From positions 1 through 64,000 of the IMG/VR virus record IMGVR_UViG_3300033049_000013: a stretch of DNA of 64,000 nucleotides; one strand, written 5' to 3'. A program made the position numbers and the translations under genes. Origin of the DNA: a virus. Below are positions 1-9,700 of the stretch, piece by piece. Numbering within the stretch: position 1 is the first letter of the stretch; each line of letters starts with the position of its first letter. The notes beneath the pieces were generated by a model that was given only the letters and a program-made list of their open reading frames with translations, did no database searches and was not told where the DNA came from.

Positions 1-503
1 AGGAGACTATGCTAGCAACCGCTACATTGACATCCTATAAGAGTATTATTGCTACTATTGATAAAGACTTAAAACAACTTAATAGTATACATTACAATTT
101 GACTAAGCATGTTAAGGAAATCAGTACTGATTCTATATCATATATAAAGCTAAGTGAAGCTAGAAATAAGATAATAGGAGTAGGCTATAAATTTCTATAT
201 GCTCAAGTATTAATGGGCGATAGTACAGATAATATCAAAGGATTAGAGAAGTGTGGACCAGTTAAAGCTTACTCTATATTAAAGGATGCTACCACTGAAA
301 GAGAATGTAGGAAACTTGCATTACAAGCATTCTTTAGCAAAGAAGAAGAACTCTCTGAGAAACATGATTTAGATTTAACCACATTTGAATTGTGGACTAA
401 TGCTAAAAATAAATTCAGAGAGATGTTAAACCTAGTCTTTATACTTCGCCAGAATATCTACTTAGATACAGTAAAAGTGCAAGTATATATAGACCAATTA
501 TAA
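1..503 (+). CDS. 5'-3' exonuclease (FEN/T5-type), C-terminal part, cut by window start
   Basis: Phage 5'-3' exonucleases remove RNA primers and flaps during DNA replication. The visible part begins with a segment like the IxSxDKDLxQL strand-helix of this family (KSIIATIDKDLKQL) followed by HYN. It then has the helix-3-turn-helix DNA-binding motif GDSTDNIKG with the following CGPVKAYSIL helix, close to the classical GDSSDNIPGVxGIGPKTA pattern. The reading frame is open to base 1, and the ATG at 9 lies inside the conserved segment, so that ATG is not the real start. The N-terminal half with most catalytic acidic residues lies outside the window. The next gene starts 6 bases after the stop, which suggests one operon. 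The family call is firm. Activity cannot be judged without the N-terminus. Confidence 0.85.
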   Translation, partial: ETMLATATLTSYKSIIATIDKDLKQLNSIHYNLTKHVKEISTDSISYIKLSEARNKIIGVGYKFLYAQVLMGDSTDNIKGLEKCGPVKAYSILKDATTERECRKLALQAFFSKEEELSEKHDLDLTTFELWTNAKNKFREMLNLVFILRQNIYLDTVKVQVYIDQL

Positions 504-509
504 AGTGCT

Positions 510-1079
510 ATGGAGTTCACTAAAACATTCACTTATTTATTTCAGCCATCACTTACTTTATTTCATACCGATATTATTAAAGAAGCTTTCTTAAATACAG
601 ATACTGGTATAAAAGTATTAAATGTATTTTTAGGTGATAAAGGCTTAAATAAATATTCAGAGAAAGATGGAGTCTTTCATATATTGTGTGACTTAAGTCA
701 TCATACTGCCAAAGTACAATTAGAACATATTTCTAAATCTACATTTTTTATAGGTAGCTACATAATTAATAGGTATCCCAAAGTAGGTGTAATACTTTTT
801 AAATCTACTAAAGGGAAAGCGTACAATAATTTCTTACTATCAGACTATAGAAATATGTATTCTATTGATTTACTTGAATCAATGAAAGAAGATTTTAAAA
901 TAGCAGATGGTGAATATACTCAAGCTTTCAATGTTCTGAGTTACGATAAAGAATTACAAAAAAAGTTAGCTGACCGAATTAAGGTAAAGAACCCGTCAGA
1001 GCTAAAACAATTAGCTTCTAAGCTAGTCATTACAGAAGAGATAGTTGATATACTAGAGTATTATACTGATGGCACTTAG
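510..1079 (+). CDS. Hypothetical protein, 189 aa, in replication block
   Basis: I do not recognise this protein. It has 189 residues with no signal peptide or membrane segment, a mixed alpha/beta composition, and a Lys/Glu-rich helical C-terminus (around residues 145-185, with SELKQLASKLVITEEIVDIL). It starts 6 bases after the exonuclease stop, so it is probably translated from the same message and may take part in DNA metabolism; that is inference from position only. It ends in TAG. The 70 bases after it hold only small inverted repeats before the next ATG. Confidence 0.6.
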   Translation: MEFTKTFTYLFQPSLTLFHTDIIKEAFLNTDTGIKVLNVFLGDKGLNKYSEKDGVFHILCDLSHHTAKVQLEHISKSTFFIGSYIINRYPKVGVILFKSTKGKAYNNFLLSDYRNMYSIDLLESMKEDFKIADGEYTQAFNVLSYDKELQKKLADRIKVKNPSELKQLASKLVITEEIVDILEYYTDGT

Positions 1080-1149
1080 AGGTAAAAAAGATACTCCTAC
1101 GGGAGAATATAAATAACAGCGAGTATTCGCTTTAAAGACTTTGTTTTTT

Positions 1150-1884
1150 ATGTTTAGAATAATTAACGAAAATGGATTTGAGTCAAGAGTGGTGGAGACT
1201 GCTCTTGACTATTTTAATCTAACAGGACAGCCTGAGTTTATTCCTGAGCAAGGACATATTCCTACTAGTACAGTAGTTATAAGTAACGGTTTACAGTCAT
1301 TAAAAGATGTTAGGAAAGAAGTTCAAAAAGATGGTAGTAACTTATTAGTATACTATCCTAATACACCTGATAACATTCAGGTATACTTGGATATGGATGG
1401 TGTAGTTAGTAACTTTGAGAAGTTCTTCAAAGGTAAATTTGGTGCTATTAGATTTGATAATATGCTACCTAGTGAACTATGGAAGAATATTGGAACCATG
1501 TTGTTAAAAGGAGAAGGAGTATTTAGTGCATTCGATGCATTAGAGTATCATAAAGAGATGTATAATTTCTTTAGTCAATACAATCCTATTTTCTTATCTA
1601 GTACTGGTTTTTCTAACCATAGAATTGCTAGTAATCAGAAGAGAGAATGGCTAGATAGAAATATCAAGAAGGATGTTCCTGCAATATTTACCACTACTTC
1701 TAAGTTGAAGGCACACTATGCTGTACCAAATAGTATATTAATAGATGATAGACCGCATTCTATTATGCCATGGTTAGGTAATCATGGAGAGGCTATTATG
1801 CATAAAGAGGCATTAGATACAATTATTAAATTTAAAACCCTGTATAGAGATGTCCAAGACAGACAAGAAAGTAGCTACAACTAA
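1150..1884 (+). CDS. HAD-family 5'(3')-deoxyribonucleotidase-like phosphatase
   Basis: This protein probably dephosphorylates deoxynucleoside monophosphates, the reaction of the phage/bacterial 5'(3')-deoxyribonucleotidase family of HAD hydrolases. The nucleophile motif VYLDMDGVVSNF is at about residues 78-89 (Asp81 and Asp83). A Ser/Thr motif follows at FLSST, and the acidic metal-binding motif ILIDDRPHSI lies near residues 197-206 (Asp199 and Asp200). An N-terminal stretch of about 75 residues before the HAD core is unfamiliar and longer than in stand-alone members. I place the start at ATG 1150; a TTG at 1141 in the same frame would add three residues. The gene lies between replication genes and dUTPase, which fits a role in nucleotide pools. 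The exact substrate is inferred from family only. Confidence 0.75.
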   Translation: MFRIINENGFESRVVETALDYFNLTGQPEFIPEQGHIPTSTVVISNGLQSLKDVRKEVQKDGSNLLVYYPNTPDNIQVYLDMDGVVSNFEKFFKGKFGAIRFDNMLPSELWKNIGTMLLKGEGVFSAFDALEYHKEMYNFFSQYNPIFLSSTGFSNHRIASNQKREWLDRNIKKDVPAIFTTTSKLKAHYAVPNSILIDDRPHSIMPWLGNHGEAIMHKEALDTIIKFKTLYRDVQDRQESSYN

Positions 1885-1993
1885 GCCAGTTACTAAAAAT
1901 AAGACAACTAAGGTACATGTGACTATTGAAGAGCGCTTGAAGCTATTTGATTTAGATTGCTCACAGCATCCTAGTTATTACAAGGTTGATTAA
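1850..1993 (+). CDS. Small basic protein, 47 aa
   Basis: This short ORF begins with an ATG inside the 3' end of the phosphatase gene (overlap of 35 bases) and ends in TAA 13 bases before the dUTPase start. The product is 47 residues. Its N-terminal half is rich in Lys and Thr and probably unstructured; its C-terminal half (VTIEERLKLFDLDCSQHPSYY) looks like a short helix. It fills what would otherwise be the only gap in the operon here, which is the main reason to believe it is translated. No function can be proposed. It could be a chance ORF. Confidence 0.45.
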   Translation: MSKTDKKVATTKPVTKNKTTKVHVTIEERLKLFDLDCSQHPSYYKVD

Positions 1994-2006
1994 TTGAATT
2001 GAATTA

Positions 2007-2477
2007 ATGCCAAAAGTAGAAATTGAAATTTTAGCAGGTGGTACTATGCCTACTAAAGCGCACACAGCAGACTCTTGTTACGATGTAGTAGCAACTAGGA
2101 TAGAACATAAACCTACTTGTATTGTATACTACTTGGGAATAAAAGTTAAGATTCCTAGAGGATGGGAAGGTGAGCTAAAATCTAGAAGTTCTATTCGTAA
2201 ATATCATTTACAGCAATGTAATGGTATTGGGACTATGGATGAGAATTATAGAGGAGAATGGGCTATTAGTTTTAATCTATCTCCACCTAACTTTATGTAC
2301 TTTAAACTACATAACTTACCTGACCCTGCCGATACTGACTTTAAGATATATGCAGTAGGCGATAAAGTAGGTCAGATATGCTTTAGGAAGAAAGATAAAT
2401 ATGCTGTAGCACAAGTATCACTGGTACAATCTAATACAGAGCGAGGAGAAGATGGACATGGTTCATCAGGAAAATAA
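2007..2477 (+). CDS. dut: dUTPase (trimeric dUTP diphosphatase)
   Basis: The enzyme hydrolyses dUTP to dUMP and pyrophosphate, keeping uracil out of DNA and supplying dUMP for dTMP synthesis. All five motifs of trimeric dUTPases can be traced in order: motif 1 AHTADSCYDV (about residues 18-27), motif 2 SRSS, motif 3 NGIGTMDENYRGEW with the uracil-site Tyr and the GEW turn, motif 4 VGDKVGQICF, and the glycine-rich C-terminal arm ERGEDGHGSSGK that closes over the active site. Motif 1 is slightly divergent (Ser-Cys where Ala-Gly is usual). Length 156 aa is normal. It follows the deoxyribonucleotidase-like gene, and a hairpin terminator lies directly after it. Confidence 0.92.
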   Translation: MPKVEIEILAGGTMPTKAHTADSCYDVVATRIEHKPTCIVYYLGIKVKIPRGWEGELKSRSSIRKYHLQQCNGIGTMDENYRGEWAISFNLSPPNFMYFKLHNLPDPADTDFKIYAVGDKVGQICFRKKDKYAVAQVSLVQSNTERGEDGHGSSGK

Positions 2478-2488
2478 TACATAATAAT

Positions 2489-2519
2489 AAGTAGGTAATC
2501 TTAGGGTTATCTACTTTTT
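2489..2519 (+). terminator. Intrinsic terminator after dUTPase
   Basis: A 10-bp stem (AAGTAGGTAA with TTATCTACTT, including one G-T pair) and an 8-base loop are followed by a T run that overlaps the end of the stem. It lies 11 bases after the dUTPase stop and 12 bases before the next ATG. It could end or attenuate transcription before the next gene. Confidence 0.65.
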
Positions 2520-2531
2520 AAACTATAAGAT

Positions 2532-3095
2532 ATGTTGAATTTAGGGTATTTGAAGGAAGGGAGTAAGATTAGTGAGCAACAATATTATACCATTAAAGCA
2601 ATTACGGGAAATACTATAACAGTTGTTAATGACTTGGGTAAGACTTTGACAATAGCTAAGGAGATAATCGAGAGAGATTGTTATTCAGCAGATCAGTTTG
2701 ACGATATTGTTCGAGTTACTAGAACGGAATTAGTAAATCATTTCTTAAATATTAAAGGTGAAGTATTCACTGTTAACTATAATAAGCAAGTTAATGCTAC
2801 TAAGACAGTTAAGAATGTATCTGATGCACTTATATTAATGGATAGTTATACTACTAAGAAAGATAAACTTTTTGTAGTTAAGACTCTAAAGAAACAACTA
2901 AAAGATGACCTTAAAGGCGAAGAACGTCTAGCTAAGGCGTATAAGACCAAAGTAGACTTTGAGAAGGGTCGTACTCTAGCTATTGATTTAGGTAAAGAAA
3001 AAGGAGAAGGTACGTATGATGGACGTACAATTCAAATAGACCATAGGAATTTAAATTGGTTTATTTGGAAGGGAACTAAGTATCAAGTGAAATAA
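2532..3095 (+). CDS. Hypothetical protein, 187 aa, Lys-rich
   Basis: The function is unknown. The N-terminal half (residues 1-60) looks like a small beta-rich domain, with the repeated pattern of short strands YYTIKAITGNTITVVNDLG. The middle (about 65-140) is alpha-helical and strongly basic. The C-terminus has a conserved-looking pattern, IDHRNLNWFIWKG, just before the end. It has no membrane segment. It follows the dUTPase terminator, and its TAA stop touches the ATG of the next gene, so the two are translationally linked. The basic charge would suit nucleic-acid binding, but that is only inference. Confidence 0.6.
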   Translation: MLNLGYLKEGSKISEQQYYTIKAITGNTITVVNDLGKTLTIAKEIIERDCYSADQFDDIVRVTRTELVNHFLNIKGEVFTVNYNKQVNATKTVKNVSDALILMDSYTTKKDKLFVVKTLKKQLKDDLKGEERLAKAYKTKVDFEKGRTLAIDLGKEKGEGTYDGRTIQIDHRNLNWFIWKGTKYQVK

Positions 3096-3659
3096 ATGAA
3101 TTACACGGTAGAAGAACGTGAATTAATATATAAATGTGCTTATGATTTAAGAGCAGTCGATATTCAACGGCTGCTTTTAGATTGTGGTTATAAGAGAACT
3201 TTAGAATCTATTACTAAAGTAATCAATAGAAAGATAGAAATTGATAAGGAGAAGCGGAGATTGCAGAATAAGATGAGAGCTGATAGAGATATAGTTAAAT
3301 ATAGGGCTAAATCACTCTTAAATGCCGCTAAATCAAGAGCTAGTAAGAAAGGCTTAGAATGTTCCTTAACTTTAGAATGGGTACATAAGAAGCTAAAATA
3401 TGGAGTATGTGCAGCTACAGGTACTCCGTTTGTATTTACACAATATGGTGAATGTAAAGAAACTAAAAAGTGTAATCCTTATGCTCCTTCACTTGATAAA
3501 ATCGACCCTAGTAAAGGATATACCGTAGAAAATACTCAAGTAGTTTTAGCTGCATTTAATAAGTTTAAAAGCGATATGGTGCAACATAAAGTAATTGGTA
3601 TAGCTAAATCTATAGTTAAATATCATATGAGCACAAGGCAGTTTGCAGTAAATGCTTAG
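3096..3659 (+). CDS. HNH-like (treble-clef) endonuclease family protein
   Basis: The C-terminal half has the layout seen in phage HNH-like proteins: GVCAATGTPF (a CxxTG knuckle), then NPYAPSLDKIDPSKGYT and ENTQVVLAAFNKFKSD. The Ser-Leu-Asp-x-Ile-Asp followed by GYTxEN and a final Asn-x-x-Lys is typical of these small nucleases. The N-terminal third (residues 1-60) is a helical, charged region that could bind DNA, and a Lys/Arg-rich helix links the two. The catalytic His of a canonical HNH is not obvious, so activity is uncertain. It begins directly at the stop of the gene before it and lies 53 bases upstream of the giant polymerase gene, a place where a homing-type endonuclease would be plausible. 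Confidence 0.6.
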   Translation: MNYTVEERELIYKCAYDLRAVDIQRLLLDCGYKRTLESITKVINRKIEIDKEKRRLQNKMRADRDIVKYRAKSLLNAAKSRASKKGLECSLTLEWVHKKLKYGVCAATGTPFVFTQYGECKETKKCNPYAPSLDKIDPSKGYTVENTQVVLAAFNKFKSDMVQHKVIGIAKSIVKYHMSTRQFAVNA

Positions 3660-3679
3660 ACAGTATATTGTATATTGGT

Positions 3680-3696
3680 TGTTATTGATAATAACA
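3680..3696. promoter_or_regulatory. Short inverted repeat in leader of the giant polymerase gene
   Basis: A perfect inverted repeat, TGTTATT-GAT-AATAACA, lies 17 bases before the ATG at 3713, in the 53-base gap after the HNH-like gene. It could be an operator or a small RNA hairpin near the ribosome site. There is no T run suited to a terminator. Function is inference from position. Confidence 0.35.
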
Positions 3697-3712
3697 CAAA
3701 ACAATCATAGCA

Positions 3713-6700
3713 ATGGCATGTCGTGTAGAAAGAAAAGCAAACACAGGTAAAATAGTAAACGTACTAAAGCCCAATGGATTAGTATCAGAAGTTTACAAGA
3801 AATTAAACTTAAAGTATAAGAATGCAGAGGTTGCATTAAGATACTATATGTTAGGATTCACAGAGGATTATATTGATTTCAATGTAAGTCCTAATACTCC
3901 TAGTAATATAAAGTATTTAGCAAAGGAGATAGCAGAGAAATCATCATTAAGGGGTACAGATAATGCTCTATTTATTAATGATGCACAACTTCGTGACATA
4001 GGAAACCAATTAGGAGAAATTCGAATGGATTTATATGTACAGGATATGCTAGGTAATGAATATATAGAACCTCAGTATAGAAATAAGGTAGCAAATCTGT
4101 TGAATCCTTTACTTAAGGAAGTAGAGAGTAGACCTATATTACAAGCATTACTGAATTCAGGTAAAGTAAATGATGTAGAGGCTGCCATTAGATTGGTAGG
4201 AGATCAAAGTGATATATTTAACAAAGTGTTAGAAATAGAACAAGATGTCTTAGAAGTCTTAGAAACTCCAAGCATACTAAGTAAGTATACTGAAATTACA
4301 CAGGATAGAGTAAGTTCAGAAGTTACATTAGATTCAATATTAGGTAGTATTACTAGCTCTATATTTAATCCAAATGGAATTCATGCAGCACTAACTACTG
4401 GATATGTAGCAAATGAATATGAACCTAGTTTCGAAAAACTAGAAAGGTTTATAGATAAGTTACCATCTAATAGTATAACTACTATTCTTCCAAAATTTGT
4501 AACTGAAGCATTAAATAATAAAACAGAAGGAATCAATACTGATGAGTATGCTAGAAGCAGACAATTAGGATTTGATTCTGATATGGCACTTACTACTGCG
4601 TTAGGAGCTAGTCCGATTAAAACAATCGAATCTCCTAGAAGTAGTTTAGTGGAAATAGAGAATGTAAAGAAAAGATTAAAATTATTGTTCGGTAATAATG
4701 TACAAGTTAGTACAGCGTTAGAACAAACACTAGATAACATAGGTCAAGAAGGACTTCCAGGTGGATTCTTTCTAGATAATGTAATCTATTTACATGATGC
4801 AGATGTTGCAGGACATGAGGCTTTTCATAAAGTATTTCATACACTGTTAACAGATAAACAGGCTACAGTGCTTCTTAATGAAGCAAAGAAGAATTTAAAC
4901 TACAGTAAAAAGCAATTGAATAATAAAATTGCCGACTTAATACTACAAGTACCTGCATATAGTGAACTAAGTAGAGAGAGATTAGAAAATCTTGTCTACG
5001 AAGAATATATGGCAGATGAATATCAAGAGTTTTTTACTAACAATAAGACTCCAGAGAATTGGCTTATGTCACTTTTCAATCTTATTAAGAATGTATTTTC
5101 GAGCGTATGGGGTAACCGCACCCAGTTGGAAGCTTTATTCCATAAAATCAACAATCGTGGATTCGCATTTACTAAGCCAAAAAGCAATAAGTACGCTATG
5201 GAACTACCAGTTTTCAAGTTACTTACCATTGGAAAAAGTAAAGATGCTTCAAATAGAACAATTGATATTGTAGCATCAGAATCAGACTCCAATGCACTCA
5301 TTTATGAGATGGCAGGAAGGTTGTATGAAATTATTAATACAACTAAGCCTGAAGGTAGTGTATTGCAAATTGCAGAGGATGAAACAATTACGTTAACTCC
5401 TAGCGATGCACTTAGGAATCCCGAAGAAGCTGTATATAATATTATGCGTGCAAGATCGTATGAATATTCAGAAGAAAACAATATAGACTTATTAGAACAA
5501 TTAGAAGACGAAGAAGAGAAATTAGACAAACTAGTTGGTCAATTAGAGACCAAAGAACAGATGTATAGTCCTAAATTTTCAAGTCAATCTAATATTTCTA
5601 ATGGTGTACTTGTTTGGGAAGAAGTTCAGAAATTGTTCCAAATATTTGGAACTGACTATCTGACAGAGAAGAATGAAGTTGCTGCTGAAAATAAAATGAC
5701 TGCAGAATCACTGGAAATGCAAAATAAAAGCGCTTATGAGTATGACCCTCTTGAATTAAGAGATAAAGACTTAAGAACTTTTATGGGTTTTATACTGTAT
5801 GAAAAAACAGATGAACTTACTGGTAATAAAATAAAGGTAGCTATAGATTCTTCTAGAGTTTATAGTAATTTACTAGTTGCCATGTCATCTAAAGAATTAC
5901 ATGAAACACCCTTTAATACTACACAACAACCTTTCTTGACAACATTAGCTTATTATGCTAAAGATAATGACGAAACTAGAGCTTTCTATAATAAACTTAT
6001 GGAAATTAGTGGAGGAAAGTCTGACCATAACTTAGTTAACTTAGTTAGAAAGAGTTTGGATAACATGAGAATATCATTTACCCAACTATTACAAGATCCT
6101 AATACTGGAAACTTTCAGTTAGTATCTGCTGCAAACATAGATGATGTGGTTGCACAGTTAGATACATGGGATAAAAATTGGAATGATAGCGGATTATCAG
6201 ACAATTATAATAGTAAAGCAAGGAGAAAAGAGAATACAAAAGCATTAAATACTCTATATGAGTTATTAGACCCTACAAAGAATGGAGTAAAGACAATTAT
6301 GTCTTTAGATAATCCTATGATTTTAGATTCTACTACTGGAGATTATGTATTAGATACAAATACTAAGGATAATGTTATTGATAAATTTATTAATGGGTTT
6401 ACAGCAAATAATGGTAGAGAAATCAAATCATTGTTTAAGTTAACAGGTATAGATTTATCAAGAGGATTTATTAGATATAGTATATTGAGAGAATACGATT
6501 TAATTGCTACAAGTAATATAACTGAGTACACGCAACTACAAGATATAATAAGTAATAAGGATTATCAAGGATATAAAGAATTAGCTGAAAGTGAGATTGA
6601 ACATCTTACTAGAAACGATATTCGTGAGATGGTAAGAATATTAGGTAAAAATTATAAGTCTGATGAAGTTGAAGAATATGTAAAAGAAACTACAGGTGTA

Positions 6701-9700
6701 ACTGACTTACGTAACATTCATATTGATACTAGTGAAGTAATAGACCCAGAGTCTGATAAGATTATTTTTGCTGGAGGTATGGTAGGTAGATTAAAAGATT
6801 TGGCTAAGGGTAATGTCTATTTCGATGAGACATTAATTCCTACATCATTTCAAGATTCTACAGGTAATCAAAGGTTTAACTTTGTTAAGAAGTCATTCCT
6901 ATTACTAACTACATTACGTTTACAAAATAAGAATTACAGAAAACAACTACAAGAGAAATATCCACATTTAAAAAACAATATCTTATTTAATACTGATTTC
7001 TTTAGCGAGGATGCTACAGATAAGATATTTGGAAAGGATTTTATTGCCAAGTTAATTGGAGATGTACGTCAACGTAATATGGGTACAGCTACTACAATGG
7101 ATGGTAAGCAAGATGAGCAAGCAGGGACTAATAGAAGTACAACTGAATCAGGAGAGGGTGTAACACCTAAGACCGTTGATTATGGTACATTTATGATTCT
7201 TAACTTAGCAATGTTTGCCAAGAGAAAAACCGTTAGAGTAGCTAATTCAGAAGGACAAAGTGGCTTTACTACATTACAGATTAGTGATTTCTTTACTGGT
7301 CCTAATGAGATTAAACGTACAGATATTGCTGTACCGTTACCTGTAGGTAGAAATAACCTAGAGACAGGCAAAACAATGAGTTATACAACATTAGATGGTG
7401 ACTTTAGTAGAGCTGCTATTGATACTGTATATCAATTGTTTGAAAATGAATTGGACTTAGTTAAAGAAGGAGAGCAAGAAATCAAAGATGGTCTATTAGC
7501 TTATGAGAATTTCTATAGACGTAGACCTGATGCTGAACAATTAGCTAAAAATAGAATTGAGTTAATAGAACTTAAAAGACAAGTTCGATTGTCACAATTA
7601 GAAGGTAATGCTTTAGAAAGAGCATTGCTTAAAATTAATGAATTAGAAAATCAATTTTCAGAAGAACCTACAAGTACACTATATGAAGGATTTCATGTAA
7701 GAACTGATTCTGATGGTAATATTAAAAAGGTAATAGATGATAGCGGAAACGTTACTGATTATCAATTTGGTAGAGCTACTGAGTTATGGAACTTTAAAAA
7801 GTTAGTAGATCCTAATTCAACTTCGTACACTCCTGCACTAGTCAAATACATGACTAGTAGAAAGCGCTTATTAACTCTTGATACTAAGATGTTATTAGGT
7901 GATTCACTTACACCGCAAGAGAGTGCTGATTACAATGCTTTAAAAGCTGCAACTCCATCTGCATTGCCAGTAGAGCTTAGAGCTAAAATTAAAGAAGGAT
8001 TAAGAAAATACCTTGACGAACAGTCAAAGGATTACATAAGTAAATTAGATAAGTATGATGTTATTGATTTATTACCTAACGGTGATGTAGTTAATAATAA
8101 AATACCTGCGTTACCTTACTACTATCCATCAGGAAGTAATACTCCTTTTAGATACTATCAAGATAGTAAGAATAACAAAGACAACTACAAATGGTTTATT
8201 AAAGATTACTTCGTTAATCACTACATCAATGCCTCATCTTATAATGAGATTATGGATAAAGATGCACGTATAGCTAAAGATCCTGTGGATAGAGTTAAAC
8301 GTAATGGTGGTAAAGTAGGTAATGGGGATGGTGCAGGTTCTGGTAAATCTAAATTTGGTGTAGTAAAAGAAGCATTCTTAATTAACAAACTTGGTGTAGA
8401 AAGTGAAAGAGCAGATGCTCAATCTCAACTATCTTTAGAAGGATATGAATTTCTACTAAGACGTTGGGGTAGATTCCCTGATGTTATTAAGCCAATTTTT
8501 AATAAGATTAAATTCGGATTAGAAGAAGTGACGTTTACTGAAGTTGAGAAATTAACTGACTTAAACGTAATACTAAACTCTAAGAAGACTATGTTATATG
8601 ATGGAGAGTTCTATCATAAACTATCTTACTCAATTTTATCTAGACAATATACATCTGTTTTACCTAAAAAGAATAGGAAAGCAGCATTGGAATTAAAAGA
8701 AGAGATTGAGTTAGCAGAAAAGAATGGAGATGATACAACTCAACTATGGCACGAATATGAGTCATTGTGGAGAGCACATCCAGGACATTCAGTATTGCAT
8801 AACTTACGTCGTAACATGTTATTTAATGACATCTATGGTGTAATACCGCAATCAGCTTCTAAGCTTAAAACACCTGTAGCCGCAACAAATGTAAATGGTC
8901 ATTTTGACTTTGGCTACAATATGCACGAATTAGATAATGAATTTTGGAGATTACAGATGGAGACACCATCAGGTAAATCTAAAATTACTTATTTTTCTCA
9001 GGTATTAAACCTGATTGACAACGAAATCGACAAAGCACGTTCTTATAAGATACGTGGAATAGAATATAAAATGTCAGACATTATTCAAGATTACCATAAG
9101 ATGTTAGCCAGGCGTGTAGAAAACTCTATGCAATCAGCTATGGCAGAACTAGGTAAACTAGACGATGATGGCTATTTAAATAAGCTTGATATTGAGAAAT
9201 TTCAAGCTAAATTATACGAGACACTACAGAGTTCAGGGGCAGATGATTCACTATTGAGTTTCTTTAGAGAATCTATTAAGGGTGGTACAGAAATGAAGTA
9301 TGATGCCAACCTACCTGCAATTAGTGCAAAGTTTCAACAGTTATTCTTAGCTCATTTCTCTAAAGGAGTTATGCAAGCTACTACTGTTGGTCGTAAGGTA
9401 TCTTTAATTGCCGATTGGGGTAATGAAGTTATTGTAGGGATTGATGATAATATAATTAAGAGAACTGAGATTGAAAAGAATTACGATACTTATGTAAATG
9501 AGGATGGTAGTTTGAAAGATGGATATACTAAACGTAGATTGAAATGGTCTACTGGTTATGCTACCGATACTGATATTACTGTTAAAGGTAAAACTTTCAC
9601 TAATGTAATAACTAGAGAAAAACTTATTGAGGGATTCCTAGATGATGGCAAAGTAATAGATTTAGTAGCTAAGACAGGTATTAATACCTTAGAGAAAATT

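Noticed and set aside
1069-1116. 15-codon ORF MALRGKKDTPTGEYK after the 189-aa gene
   Set aside because: Too short and without supporting signals; it overlaps the preceding stop and could arise by chance.
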